A stretch of DNA of 64,000 nt. It comes from Bacteroidales bacterium. Its GTDB lineage: Bacteria > Bacteroidota > Bacteroidia > Bacteroidales > UBA932. Below, piece after piece: positions 44,087 through 52,309 of the stretch; position 1 is the first letter of the stretch, and the number at the start of each line of letters is the position of its first letter. The notes under the pieces are model-generated. The model searched no databases. It saw nothing but the letters and a program-made list of their open reading frames with translations, and was not told where the DNA came from. The position numbers and the translations under genes were made by a program. The stretch lies in assembly GCA_024693285.1 (NCBI GenBank), contig JAILLE010000055.1:55379-119378 (forward strand), read 5' to 3'.

Positions 44087-44512
44087 ATGTCAAAGAATGA
44101 ACTTGTAAAGCTCCTGGAGGAGCATGGGGTAAAGGCCACGGTCAACAGATTGTTGGTTGCCGAGGCCCTCGGCAATTCTGGCAGACCATTGAGCATGACC
44201 GAGTTAGAGACCGAGATCGAGTCGGTGGACAAATCAGGTATATTCAGAAGCTTGATGACTTTCAAGGATCATCATCTGGTGCACGCGATTGAGGATGTGG
44301 ATGGAACTCGCTACGAGCTTTGCCACAGCCATGACGCGGTGCATGATGATGACGCCCATGTGCATTTCTATTGTGAGAAATGCCACCGGACTTTTTGCCT
44401 GGATAATATTCATATCCCTCCGGTAGAGCTTCCGCAGGGTTATGACGGCCGTACTTCCAACTATGTGATCAAGGGCATTTGTCCGGCATGTTCTGGATAT
44501 TCAATAGCTTAA
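44087..44512 (+). CDS. Fur-family metalloregulator, Zur-like
   Basis: A 141-residue Fur-fold repressor. The N-terminal winged-helix domain has VKLLEEHGVKATVNRLLVAE, then SMTELETEIESVDKSGIFRS. The metal sites are HSHDAVHDDDAHVHFYCEKC and ICPACSG, giving two CxxC motifs for structural Zn. His-rich HDAVHDDDAHVH may hold the sensing site. Zn or another transition metal is most likely, given the neighbouring P1B ATPase with a CPC motif. It probably represses metal transport genes; the target sites were not identified. Confidence 0.88.
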   Translation: MSKNELVKLLEEHGVKATVNRLLVAEALGNSGRPLSMTELETEIESVDKSGIFRSLMTFKDHHLVHAIEDVDGTRYELCHSHDAVHDDDAHVHFYCEKCHRTFCLDNIHIPPVELPQGYDGRTSNYVIKGICPACSGYSIA

Positions 44513-44532
44513 CAATCAATAATTTCCCCATC

Positions 44533-45156
44533 ATGAAAAAGATTTGTCTTTTAATCACATTTTTGACTCTTTGCGTCTGCATATCCGCTCAGACGGTCAA
44601 GCTTCCCGCACCAAAGAAGGACGCCTCTATGACTCTTTACCAAGCGCTTCAGCAGAGGGCTTCCGTTAGGGATTTTTCTGAGAAGGCTATTTCTGATCAG
44701 ATTCTTTCCGATCTTCTATGGGCCGCTGTGGGAATCAACCGCCCTGACGGCAGGCTGACCGCTCCCACAGCCATGAATTCCCAAGAGATTCGCCTCTATG
44801 TATGCCGGACTGATGGTGCTTATGAATACATCGCGAAAGACAATTCCCTTGTGAAAGTCAGCGATAAAGATCTGCGCGCGGATGTGGCTGGATTCCAGAC
44901 AGGCGTGGCTAACGCTCCTTTGTTCCTTGTGATCACAGCCGACCTGAACCGTTATTCCCGTAAGAGTGACCATTCGAAGGTCATGGGGGCCGTGGATGTC
45001 GGTTATGTGTCCCAGAACATCTGCTTGGCCTGCGAGGCCTTAGGCTTATCGACCGTTCCCAGGGCGACCATGAATGCTGAAGTCCTGACCAAAGAACTCA
45101 AGATTGTCGAAGACCAGCTTCTCCTTATGAACCATCCCGTAGGTTACAAGAAATAG
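44533..45156 (+). CDS. Secreted nitroreductase-family protein
   Basis: ATG 44533 gives a signal peptide ending CISAQ and 207 residues; the longer frame from 44479 would bury it. Nitroreductase/SagB-like sequence: YQALQQRASVRDFSEKAISD, LLWAAVGINRPDG, APTAMNSQEIRLYVCR, and GYVSQNICLACEALGLST. It should bind FMN and reduce an unknown substrate, possibly in the periplasm, which is a feature of several Bacteroidota paralogues. It follows the Fur-like gene by 20 bases, so may share its transcript. Confidence 0.88.
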   Translation: MKKICLLITFLTLCVCISAQTVKLPAPKKDASMTLYQALQQRASVRDFSEKAISDQILSDLLWAAVGINRPDGRLTAPTAMNSQEIRLYVCRTDGAYEYIAKDNSLVKVSDKDLRADVAGFQTGVANAPLFLVITADLNRYSRKSDHSKVMGAVDVGYVSQNICLACEALGLSTVPRATMNAEVLTKELKIVEDQLLLMNHPVGYKK

Positions 45157-45194
45157 AGCCGTTCCCTTTACAGTTCATTATCAACACCTTACAG

Positions 45195-45226
45195 AAAACG
45201 TGTAGCCAAATAAGCTACACGTTTTT
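45195..45226. repeat. RAYT2-type palindrome, left flank
   Basis: AAAACGTGTAGC 45195-45206 pairs with GCTACACGTTTT 45214-45225. The 32-base block is identical to that on the other side of the RAYT at 46299. It also lies just after the nitroreductase gene as a possible terminator. Confidence 0.9.
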
Positions 45227-45332
45227 CGTATATTACACTGGATCAATGAATTGAGAAAAGCGTTTGCTAAGATCGATTATTCTGAGTATTTTCGTGGTAC
45301 CTAATCATACTCTGTTAAACTAGGAAACTTCC

Positions 45333-46277
45333 ATGTCAAGAAGAATCTTTTACAACAATCGTGGTGTAGCCCATATCTACCAGCGAGGATATAATATGTC
45401 CGTGTTGTTTTACTCCGTCAAGGATATCCTCGTATTTTACACATTACTCTACAAGTTCAGCAAAAAGCATAGCATTCGGATAATAGGGGTTGTCTGCATG
45501 TATAATCATTATCATCTTCTTGTCGTGGCGCGTTCCCAAAAGAATATCTCAACGTTTATGCGCGAATTTGAGTCCGCCTTTTCCAGAGAATTCAATAAGA
45601 GCATCGGGCTCAAAGGGAGAGTAGTGATTCGAGCGTACGGCCTGTCCAATAAGGTGGGAGAGAAGAAACAAAGGGAAGCGGCAGCATATTTGTACAACAA
45701 TCCAGTGGAAAAACAACTGTCAATCAATGCGATAGAGTACAGGTGGAATTTCTTGGCTTATGCGAAATCTGACCATCCATTCTCCAAAAGAATTAATTTG
45801 AGCAAAGCGTCAAGTCAAATGCGCCGTTGTCTTAAAGAAGTAAACGTCATTTTGCGAAGCGGATCATTTATCAACTATGACTTCTTGAGAAAATGGTTTC
45901 TTATACTGAATAGAGATGAGATTCACCAGCTTGTTGACCAAATAATAGTCAAATTCACGGTGGTGGATTATGAAGAACTGATCCGGCTTTACGGCTCCTA
46001 CGAGAAAATGCTCATCGCATTCGACTCAAACACAGGCAGTGAGCACGACATAAAGGAAGATTATTCAGAGAAATCATACAAACCATACAATAGTTTGATG
46101 AAAATATTATTGAATGAACTAGGCTTTTCAGATCCTAAAGAAGTCTTGAGACTGTCGATCGGGAAGAGAAGAGAATTGTGTGAGAGTTTGCTTGAGAGTC
46201 ACCGTACTTCAAGGTTTATCGCCGAGACGCTGCTACGTCTGCACAAAATCAAGCCGAAAAGGAAAAAACAAGAATAA
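45333..46277 (+). CDS. REP-associated tyrosine transposase (Y1/RAYT), copy 2
   Basis: A 314-residue Y1 transposase. The HUH motif is H59-Y-H61 in VCMYNHYHLLVV, and the Tyr is probably Y119 in AAAYLYNNPVEK. The Y-x(3)-NP spacing is the same as in the first RAYT (Y127 in YVIRNP). The C-terminal helical portion (LRLSIGKRRELCESLLESHR, SRFIAETLLRLHKIK) looks like a DNA-binding HTH. Sequence identity to the first RAYT is low, so these are separate lineages. The gene is framed by identical palindromes at 45195 and 46299. Its base composition is A/T-richer than its neighbours, suggesting arrival by transfer. Confidence 0.87.
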   Translation: MSRRIFYNNRGVAHIYQRGYNMSVLFYSVKDILVFYTLLYKFSKKHSIRIIGVVCMYNHYHLLVVARSQKNISTFMREFESAFSREFNKSIGLKGRVVIRAYGLSNKVGEKKQREAAAYLYNNPVEKQLSINAIEYRWNFLAYAKSDHPFSKRINLSKASSQMRRCLKEVNVILRSGSFINYDFLRKWFLILNRDEIHQLVDQIIVKFTVVDYEELIRLYGSYEKMLIAFDSNTGSEHDIKEDYSEKSYKPYNSLMKILLNELGFSDPKEVLRLSIGKRRELCESLLESHRTSRFIAETLLRLHKIKPKRKKQE

Positions 46278-46298
46278 ACTGATTATCAAGCAAATACG

Positions 46299-46331
46299 AA
46301 AAACGTGTAGCCAAATAAGCTACACGTTTTT
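46299..46331. repeat. RAYT2-type palindrome, right flank
   Basis: AAAAACGTGTAGCC followed by AAATAAGCTACACGTTTTT, the same orientation and sequence as at 45195. Together they lie 107 bases before and 22 bases after the RAYT coding region. It may also end transcription from either side. Confidence 0.9.
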
Positions 46332-46404
46332 CATAAAAAACTGAGATTCAAGTATTTCCGAAAGCGCTGGGAGATTCTTCGCCGGCGCTCATAATGACAT
46401 CGGA

Positions 46405-47664
46405 CTACTTCTTGTCAATGGCCTGGCCGATGAAGTAGCAGGCAGCGGCGACTACCATTCCGTTGATTGAAGGGATTCCCCACTTCACAAGGTTGGCGAC
46501 AACCGCTCCGAGAATGACACCGATCACAGCGGCCCAGTTGACCTGACGCTGGGGAACAGTATCGTCCAGATAAGCTTTCCTATGTGAGAAATAGCTGCAG
46601 ATCAGGATAATACCAACAGGAGGAAGGGTGCAGTTAAGGATATTGAGCCAGTCGCAGAAGTTCCAGTAAAGCCACACGGCGGCAAGTGTGCCGATCAGAC
46701 CTCCAAGGAGCACCATCGTCTTCTTTGACAGGCCGAATATGTTGGAAAGACCCAAGCCGGAAGTGTAAAGGGCGTTGTCGTTGGTGGTCCAGATATTCAG
46801 GCCGAGAACCAGGATGGCGATGTAGAACAGGTTGAGGTTCAACATGACCTCAAAAATGTCGTTACCGCCGACATAGATGCTCGAGACAGCTCCGAAGAAG
46901 AACATCAGGGAGTTACCGATGAAGAAGGCTATCACGGTAACTATCAAGCCGATCTTAGGAGATTTGGCGAAACGAGCGAAGTTCGGTGTGGCGGTTCCTC
47001 CTGAAACGAAACTACCGATGACCAGGCCGGCTCCGGCAATGATACCGAGATCTTTTGTGCCCTTGGCGAACTGCTCGACAAGGCCGGCGTCTCCCCTTGT
47101 GACTGCCATGATCATAGCGACGGTACCCAAAATAGCCACGGCGGGAACGGCGATGTAGCTGATGATCGTCAAACTCTTGATACCGAAATACGCGCTGGCG
47201 GTCATCAAGATACCTGCGATCAGGACGAGCAGGTAGCCTTGCCAAGGCATGTAGTCAGGAGTGACCTCAAGACCCATGATCTCCTTGGCCACGGGGATGG
47301 CGAACATAGCAAGACCCACTCCGAACCAGCCGATCTGGGTGAAACTGATCATAGCGCTGGGAAGATAGCTGCCTTTCTCGCCGAAACTCCTGCGGGCGAG
47401 CATGTCAAGGGTAAGGCCGCTCTCAGCACCGATCCAACCCAGGGTGCCGGTGTAGCCTCCCAGGATCAAACCACCGAGAAGAAGCGCCCAGATGAAGCCC
47501 GAGAAATCCAGTCCGGCAGCCAGGTTCTGGCCAGCCCACATGGAAGCGGAGAAGAAGGTGAAGCCAAGCATCACCATGAACATGCTGAGGGTGCTCTTGC
47601 GACCCGACGCATCGACACGACTGTTAGTGTAGTCGACGTCCACTTTTTGGTTTTGTTTACTCAT
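46405..47664 (-). CDS. codB: Cytosine permease-like NCS1 transporter
   Basis: A 419-residue transporter with about 12 helices. FTFFSASMWAGQNLAAGLDF at the start, TGTLGWIGAESGLTLDMLAR and SFTQIGWFGVGLAMFA are CodB/NCS1 signatures. It imports cytosine or related pyrimidine/purine bases with a cation. It overlaps the upstream phosphoribosyltransferase-like gene by 8 bases. No cytosine deaminase is visible. Confidence 0.88.
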   Translation of the reverse strand: MSKQNQKVDVDYTNSRVDASGRKSTLSMFMVMLGFTFFSASMWAGQNLAAGLDFSGFIWALLLGGLILGGYTGTLGWIGAESGLTLDMLARRSFGEKGSYLPSAMISFTQIGWFGVGLAMFAIPVAKEIMGLEVTPDYMPWQGYLLVLIAGILMTASAYFGIKSLTIISYIAVPAVAILGTVAMIMAVTRGDAGLVEQFAKGTKDLGIIAGAGLVIGSFVSGGTATPNFARFAKSPKIGLIVTVIAFFIGNSLMFFFGAVSSIYVGGNDIFEVMLNLNLFYIAILVLGLNIWTTNDNALYTSGLGLSNIFGLSKKTMVLLGGLIGTLAAVWLYWNFCDWLNILNCTLPPVGIILICSYFSHRKAYLDDTVPQRQVNWAAVIGVILGAVVANLVKWGIPSINGMVVAAACYFIGQAIDKK

Positions 47665-48730
47665 ATCCCTTTAAGGTTTGTTTGATTTGTTCTAGTCTTT
47701 TCGTGGCCACTTCCTTGAGAGTCAGCGCCTTGGCCTTAGCCAGGAAGACCCTCTCGTCACTGTAGAGGACACTCTGGTCGCCAAGTTCCGTGAACTTCGT
47801 CACGTTAAGCCAGTCCTCATAAGAGATGGGAGCCTGATATCCAAGCCTCTCTTGAGTGAGATCCATAATATCCACTCTGTCAGCGGCTTCCAACACTTCC
47901 TCCCAATACGCCACCACCTCCTTGTAATGGTCGGGAATCTCGTACCGTCTCGCTCCCCCATCATAAATGATGCACTTCTCATATAGAGAATAACCATGGG
48001 CAACGACATATTCCCGGAACTCGGGACAGATTATACCGCCTCCCCAATAGAAGTCGATGTCCGGAACTTGGAATCCTAGTATTCCCTTGTCCTGATAGAC
48101 ATTGAATATTCCTTCGTAGAAGAAGCAGGTGAAACCCTCGAATCCGGGTGAGAAACTCCTGACCTTGGGAGCGAGTTCCTCCATGAAATCGATGGCGTTG
48201 GAGCCGCCTATCGTAAAGAACACGATTCGCTTAAAGGATCCGCCATGATCACGGAACCAATTGATAACGTGATCCATGCACATTCCGAGAGTTGCTCCTG
48301 AGGCGATGATGTCACCCACAAACAAAACGCAGTCCTTGCAGGTGCGGACTTTCTGGTAACGCACGTCAAGTCCTTTAATCACATCGTCCTCGATGATCCG
48401 CTCGCAGGAGAGGAAATCCATGTTGGTCACACGGAATCCCGCGCGGAAAGCGCACTCCTCAATAGGATAATTCAAACCTCCACGAAGGATTGTGAGAATA
48501 TTAACATCTTTCGAAAGCCCTCTGTCGGCAAGGTACAGCATCCCTTTCATTGTGGCGGGAACCATACTTTGATAAGATCCGAAGCCGACAACCTCAGGAG
48601 AGGCCATGAGACGGCGAGTGCCGTCGCCGCTTATAATAAGGTACTCATTCTCAAGTCCTTCCTGCCTCAGCTTATAGACACTTTGATGCCCGGTCTTCAT
48701 GAGGACCGCATCATCCAGATTATGTTTCAT
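47657..48730 (-). CDS. Phosphoribosyltransferase-like protein of unknown substrate
   Basis: A 357-residue protein. The segment CVLFVGDIIASGATLGMCMD resembles the PRPP-binding loop of type I phosphoribosyltransferases, with an acidic pair replaced by GD. VNILTILRGGLNYPIEECAF is like the PRTase early strand with its conserved Arg-Gly. It is longer than uracil or hypoxanthine PRTases (about 180-210 residues), with an added C-terminal ~130 residues. Overlap with codB by 8 bases implies coupled expression and suggests a role in base salvage. The exact base is unknown. Confidence 0.7.
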   Translation of the reverse strand: MKHNLDDAVLMKTGHQSVYKLRQEGLENEYLIISGDGTRRLMASPEVVGFGSYQSMVPATMKGMLYLADRGLSKDVNILTILRGGLNYPIEECAFRAGFRVTNMDFLSCERIIEDDVIKGLDVRYQKVRTCKDCVLFVGDIIASGATLGMCMDHVINWFRDHGGSFKRIVFFTIGGSNAIDFMEELAPKVRSFSPGFEGFTCFFYEGIFNVYQDKGILGFQVPDIDFYWGGGIICPEFREYVVAHGYSLYEKCIIYDGGARRYEIPDHYKEVVAYWEEVLEAADRVDIMDLTQERLGYQAPISYEDWLNVTKFTELGDQSVLYSDERVFLAKAKALTLKEVATKRLEQIKQTLKGYE

Positions 48731-48760
48731 TGGTGATTCCGATTAGTCCTAACCGGGTTA

Positions 48761-48857
48761 CAAATTTAATATAAAACATTTTTTCCAGCACGCCTTCCTC
48801 AAATAGGTTACTAACAAAGTTATCAACCGCCAAGAATAGTTTTTTTTCGTATATTAG
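48761..48857. promoter_or_regulatory. Divergent promoters for PRTase-like/codB and the lipid operon
   Basis: On the minus strand TAAATTTG (plus positions 48761-48768) fits the -7 box, 31 bases before the start at 48730. On the plus strand TATATTAG at 48850-48857 is a one-mismatch form, 22 bases before ATG 48879. Confidence 0.5.
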
Positions 48858-48878
48858 CAGACCCAACTGAAGTAGAAG

Positions 48879-50003
48879 ATGGCTATCACAATTAAGGAAG
48901 TTACTGACAGAAAGGGACTTAGGAAGTTTGTCCGGTTTCCGAATGATTTATACAAGAACAACAAGTATTTCGTTCCCCAGATCGTTTCCATGGATATGGA
49001 CACCCTCTCCCCCGAGAAAAACAGGGCATTTGAGGTTTGCGAAGGAAAATACTGGTTGGCACTGGACGAGTCCGGGAAGGTGGTGGGAAGGATAGCCGGC
49101 ATCATCAACCACAAGTACAACAAGAAAGTTGGCCAGAAAATTTGCCGTTTCGGCTGGATTGATTTCATTGAATCACAAGATGTCGCGACCGCACTCCTCG
49201 AGACTGTGGAGGAATATGCCCGGAGCAAGGGCATGGACATCGTTGAAGGGCCGGTAGGTTTCCTCGAGTTCGATGTTGCCGGGGTACTTGTCGAGGGTTT
49301 CGACCAAATTCCGACCGCATACGGTAAATATAACGATCCGTATTACGAGCCGATGATCCTTCATGATGGTTACACCAAGTCTACGGATTTCGTTGAATAC
49401 AGGATCACTGTTCCGGACAACATAGAGCGCTACATCAGGCTCGGAGAGGTTGTCGGGCAGCGATATGGCCTCAGGCAAGGTACTTTCAAGAACAAGAAAG
49501 AACTGGTCAGGAACTATGTCGACGGGATATTCAGTGTTTTGAACACCTGCTATGCTCCCCTGCATGGCTTCTCCGAGCTGTCTCCCGCCCAGTGCGAGGA
49601 TCTCAAGGACCAATTCATCTCCAACCTGCGGCTGGATTTCGTCTCCGTCGTGGTCGACAAGGACGACAAAGTCGTTGGCTTCGGAATCACACTCCCCTCG
49701 CTGTCAAAGGCGTTGCAAAAAGCCAAAGGCAGCCTCTTCCCCTTCGGTTTCATTCATATCCTGAAGGCTTTAAGGAAAAACGACACTATTGACGCCCTGC
49801 TTATCGCTGTGCTTCCTGAGTACAAGGACAAGGGTGTCAACTCGATGATATTCTCCAAGATCGGCCAGGGGATGATAGATAATGGGATCAAGTACGTTGA
49901 GAGCACGCGCGAGCTGGAGGACAACCACAGCGTCCAGAATATCTGGGGGCGTTTCGAACACAAGCTTCACAAAAGGGCTAGGGTGTACATCAAAAACATT
50001 TGA
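48879..50003 (+). CDS. GNAT-like N-acyltransferase, first gene of a lipid operon
   Basis: A 374-residue protein conserved in Bacteroidota. It looks like two GNAT-type halves: FVRFPNDLYKNNKYFVPQ with WLALDESGKVVGRIAGIINH, and VVDKDDKVVGFGITLPSLSK with DALLIAVLPEYKDKGVNSMI, the last like the acetyl-CoA-binding strand. The substrate is unknown. It is followed after 17 bases by a CDP-alcohol phosphatidyltransferase and then a PlsC-like acyltransferase, so an acyl-lipid role is likely. Members near such genes have been discussed in relation to sphingolipid synthesis, but that is recalled context only. Confidence 0.68.
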   Translation: MAITIKEVTDRKGLRKFVRFPNDLYKNNKYFVPQIVSMDMDTLSPEKNRAFEVCEGKYWLALDESGKVVGRIAGIINHKYNKKVGQKICRFGWIDFIESQDVATALLETVEEYARSKGMDIVEGPVGFLEFDVAGVLVEGFDQIPTAYGKYNDPYYEPMILHDGYTKSTDFVEYRITVPDNIERYIRLGEVVGQRYGLRQGTFKNKKELVRNYVDGIFSVLNTCYAPLHGFSELSPAQCEDLKDQFISNLRLDFVSVVVDKDDKVVGFGITLPSLSKALQKAKGSLFPFGFIHILKALRKNDTIDALLIAVLPEYKDKGVNSMIFSKIGQGMIDNGIKYVESTRELEDNHSVQNIWGRFEHKLHKRARVYIKNI

Positions 50004-50020
50004 TCAATTAATAAACTGTC

Positions 50021-50725
50021 ATGGAAGGCAAAAGAGCAGTGAGAATCCAGACCTCCATCCTCAACGGGGCGGAGAAGAAACTCCTTGTCTGGTTGGCTGA
50101 AAGGCAGCCGAAATGGGTGGTTTCCGATCTTTTGACAATTGTCGGAATGATCGGATCCGTAATGATCGCCGCCGGTTTCATCTTAAGCAACGGCAATGTC
50201 AACTGGCTTTGGCTGAGCATCGCGGGCTTTATAGTGAACTGGTACGGAGACTCTCTGGACGGGACAATCGCCAGAGTCCGCGGGACCCAGCGGCCTATAT
50301 ATGGCTACTATCTTGACCATTCAGTAGACGTGTTCAACGAGGCTTTCATGTTCATCGGCATCGGACTTTCGTACCTCATGAGGCTGGACATCGCCCTACT
50401 GGTATTCATCCTTTACCTTTGCATGACTCTCAATGTCAGCATAAACGCCCACTTGAAGAGTGAGTTCAAACTGACTTATGGCAAACTCGGGCCGACCGAG
50501 TTCAGGGTAATCGCGATAATCCTGATCATGCTGATCATATTCATTCCTCCATTTAGGGAATTCCACACCTCGGTCAGTTTGTTCGGGAAGGAAATCGCCC
50601 TCGGACCTTTGGACATCCCGGGGCTGGTCATACTGCTTATTCTGACAATTATATACATCAATACTTTTATCAACGACGCGAGGGGGTACGCCAAGATGGA
50701 CCCCTTACCTAAAAAGGAAGATTAG
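50021..50725 (+). CDS. CDP-alcohol phosphatidyltransferase
   Basis: A 234-residue membrane enzyme. The active-site motif D(x)2DG(x)2AR(x)9G(x)3D(x)3D is visible from DSLDGTIAR to GYYLDHSVD. Five to six helices follow. The family transfers a phosphoalcohol group from CDP-diacylglycerol or a CDP-alcohol to a lipid acceptor or alcohol. Which product is made (phosphatidylinositol-type, ethanolamine-type or sphingolipid) is not visible. It lies between the GNAT-like and acyltransferase genes, 2 bases before the latter. Confidence 0.9.
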   Translation: MEGKRAVRIQTSILNGAEKKLLVWLAERQPKWVVSDLLTIVGMIGSVMIAAGFILSNGNVNWLWLSIAGFIVNWYGDSLDGTIARVRGTQRPIYGYYLDHSVDVFNEAFMFIGIGLSYLMRLDIALLVFILYLCMTLNVSINAHLKSEFKLTYGKLGPTEFRVIAIILIMLIIFIPPFREFHTSVSLFGKEIALGPLDIPGLVILLILTIIYINTFINDARGYAKMDPLPKKED

Positions 50726-50727
50726 CG

Positions 50728-51567
50728 ATGCCTCTTCTTCCTGTCAGCGAACTGGAGAAAATCTCTCCGATATTCCAAAACAAGCTCGGGAACGCTTTCT
50801 TGGCTTCTGTCAGGAAATTGCTGTCTGTCAGTAAATTGTCTGACATTTATGACGAGTTGGACCACTATCGGGACGCGGATTTCGCATCCGCCCTTATGGA
50901 CCGGCTAGGAATCAGTCGCGAAATCGGCGGGGCTGACAGGCTTCAAAACCTGCCTGAAGGACCGTTCATAACTGTGAGCAACCATCCCTACGGCGGGATC
51001 GACGGGATCGCTCTAGTCAGTATTATTGGACATCTGAGGCCCGGTTTCAAGGTGATGGTCAATGAGTTCCTTAATATAATCGAGCCATTGAGCACTTCCT
51101 GGATTGTCGTCAATCCGAAGCACAATGATTCCAAAGGGGTGACCAGCAGGAATATTCAAGGAGTAAAAGAGGTCTTGAGCAATCTTAAGGATGGCAATCC
51201 GGTGGGATTCTTTCCGTCCGGCGCGATTTCAGACTTCAAGTTGAAGGACTTTTCAATTAGGGATCGGGATTGGCAGGAGCCTCTCGTTAAACTGATCATG
51301 AAAGCCAAGGTTCCAATCCTGCCGATACGGTTTTTTGACCGCAACTCCGCGCTGTTCTACCTTCTCGGCCTGGTAAGTTGGAAGATCCGCACTCTTCGGC
51401 TCCCACATGAGATCATCAATAAGAAGAACTCCGTGATCAGGATCGGTGTCGGGAATGTTCTGTCTTTGGAGGAACAAGCCAAGCGAGAGAGTGTGGAAGA
51501 ATTCGGGAAATGGCTGCGTGAGAGTGTCTATGGCATGCCGATGCCAGAAAAGTTTGAAATAATATAA
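50728..51567 (+). CDS. 1-acyl-glycerophosphate acyltransferase-like (PlsC/LPLAT)
   Basis: A 279-residue acyltransferase. The catalytic motif is NHPYGGIDG (the H-x5-D form found in Bacteroidota), then FKVMVNEFL, TSWIVVNP, and PVGFFPSGAISDF as the second acyltransferase motif. LPIRFFDRNSALFYLLG completes the set. It would acylate a lysophospholipid or similar lipid at the membrane. Its position after a CDP-alcohol phosphatidyltransferase suggests use in the same pathway. Confidence 0.88.
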   Translation: MPLLPVSELEKISPIFQNKLGNAFLASVRKLLSVSKLSDIYDELDHYRDADFASALMDRLGISREIGGADRLQNLPEGPFITVSNHPYGGIDGIALVSIIGHLRPGFKVMVNEFLNIIEPLSTSWIVVNPKHNDSKGVTSRNIQGVKEVLSNLKDGNPVGFFPSGAISDFKLKDFSIRDRDWQEPLVKLIMKAKVPILPIRFFDRNSALFYLLGLVSWKIRTLRLPHEIINKKNSVIRIGVGNVLSLEEQAKRESVEEFGKWLRESVYGMPMPEKFEII

Positions 51568-51587
51568 GAGTTTTTCCGAAAAATTAC

Positions 51588-51595
51588 TATATTTG
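51588..51595 (+). promoter_or_regulatory. -7 element of the tRNA-Ala gene
   Basis: TATATTTG lies 10 bases before the first base of the tRNA, a strong example of the consensus. Confidence 0.7.
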
Positions 51596-51605
51596 CGCTC
51601 TCTAC

Positions 51606-51678
51606 GGGGTATTAGCTCAGCTGGTAGAGCGCCAGGTTCGCAATCTGGAGGTCAGGAGTTCGATCCTCCTATGCTCCA
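51606..51678 (+). tRNA. tRNA-Ala (anticodon CGC)
   Basis: The acceptor stem GGGGTAT pairs with ATGCTCC, including a G3-U70 wobble, the identity mark of alanine tRNA. The anticodon loop TTCGCAA gives CGC, reading GCG. The T loop is TTCGATC. 73 bases with discriminator A; CCA is not encoded. Confidence 0.92.
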
Positions 51679-51679
51679 C

Positions 51680-51717
51680 AAAAGAGGCTGTAACAAGGCG
51701 ATTACAACCTCTTTTTT
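51680..51717 (+). terminator. Terminator after tRNA-Ala
   Basis: AAAGAGG with TGTAA pairs with TTACA and CCTCTTT across CAAGGCGA, with one unpaired C and A facing each other; a T-run follows. Confidence 0.75.
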
Positions 51718-51740
51718 GTTTTTTAAAGTATTGAATACTA

Positions 51741-52223
51741 ATGAATAGCGCCAGATTTCAGGCCTTATGCCTGACCTGTATCGGGGTAGTTTGCATCCTC
51801 TCTTCCTGCGGTCCGAAGGCTAAGCAGGCGGATGCTGTGGCGACCATTTTCGGTCAAGCCGCCGGTGTTGTGGTGGAATATAACACTCCCCTCGACAAGA
51901 CTTCTATTAATAAGGAGACATTCCAGGTCAAAGGAAAGAGCATTATGAGCGTCTTTGTCTCGAACTCCAACCACTTTAAGAAAGACAATAGCAAGGATTC
52001 GGATCAAGGCGACGGACGATACGTCATTATTCTCCTGAACCAGCCTGCTAATTCAAGCGAAGCTGAGGATCTGAAACTTTCTTTGGGAGGGAAGGCTCCG
52101 AAACTTAATTTGGAGGTAACACAGGTCGCTCCAGTGAATACAGCCAAAGGTGCTGTAATAAAACCTTGGAGCAAGGCGCTGAAGACAAAAGAATCCTATT
52201 TTGTGGAGGGATGGCTTAAATAG
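51741..52223 (+). CDS. Unrecognised lipoprotein, possible Ig-like fold
   Basis: A 160-residue protein with a signal peptide and lipobox ILSSC. The mature region has VVVEYNTPLDKTSINKETF, like SbsA-type Ig-like domains, then a strand-rich part (YVIILLNQPANSS, PKLNLEVTQVAPVN). No catalytic motif is seen, and I do not recognise a defined family. It lies between the tRNA terminator and the SusC gene, with 86 bases to SusC, so a link to the polysaccharide locus is uncertain. Confidence 0.65.
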   Translation: MNSARFQALCLTCIGVVCILSSCGPKAKQADAVATIFGQAAGVVVEYNTPLDKTSINKETFQVKGKSIMSVFVSNSNHFKKDNSKDSDQGDGRYVIILLNQPANSSEAEDLKLSLGGKAPKLNLEVTQVAPVNTAKGAVIKPWSKALKTKESYFVEGWLK

Positions 52224-52309
52224 TTATCCCCCCATATTTTTTAATTGATTGAACATCATATATATATAAACCATTTTTATTAATCACAGTATTTAACAAA
52301 TCCCAAAGC

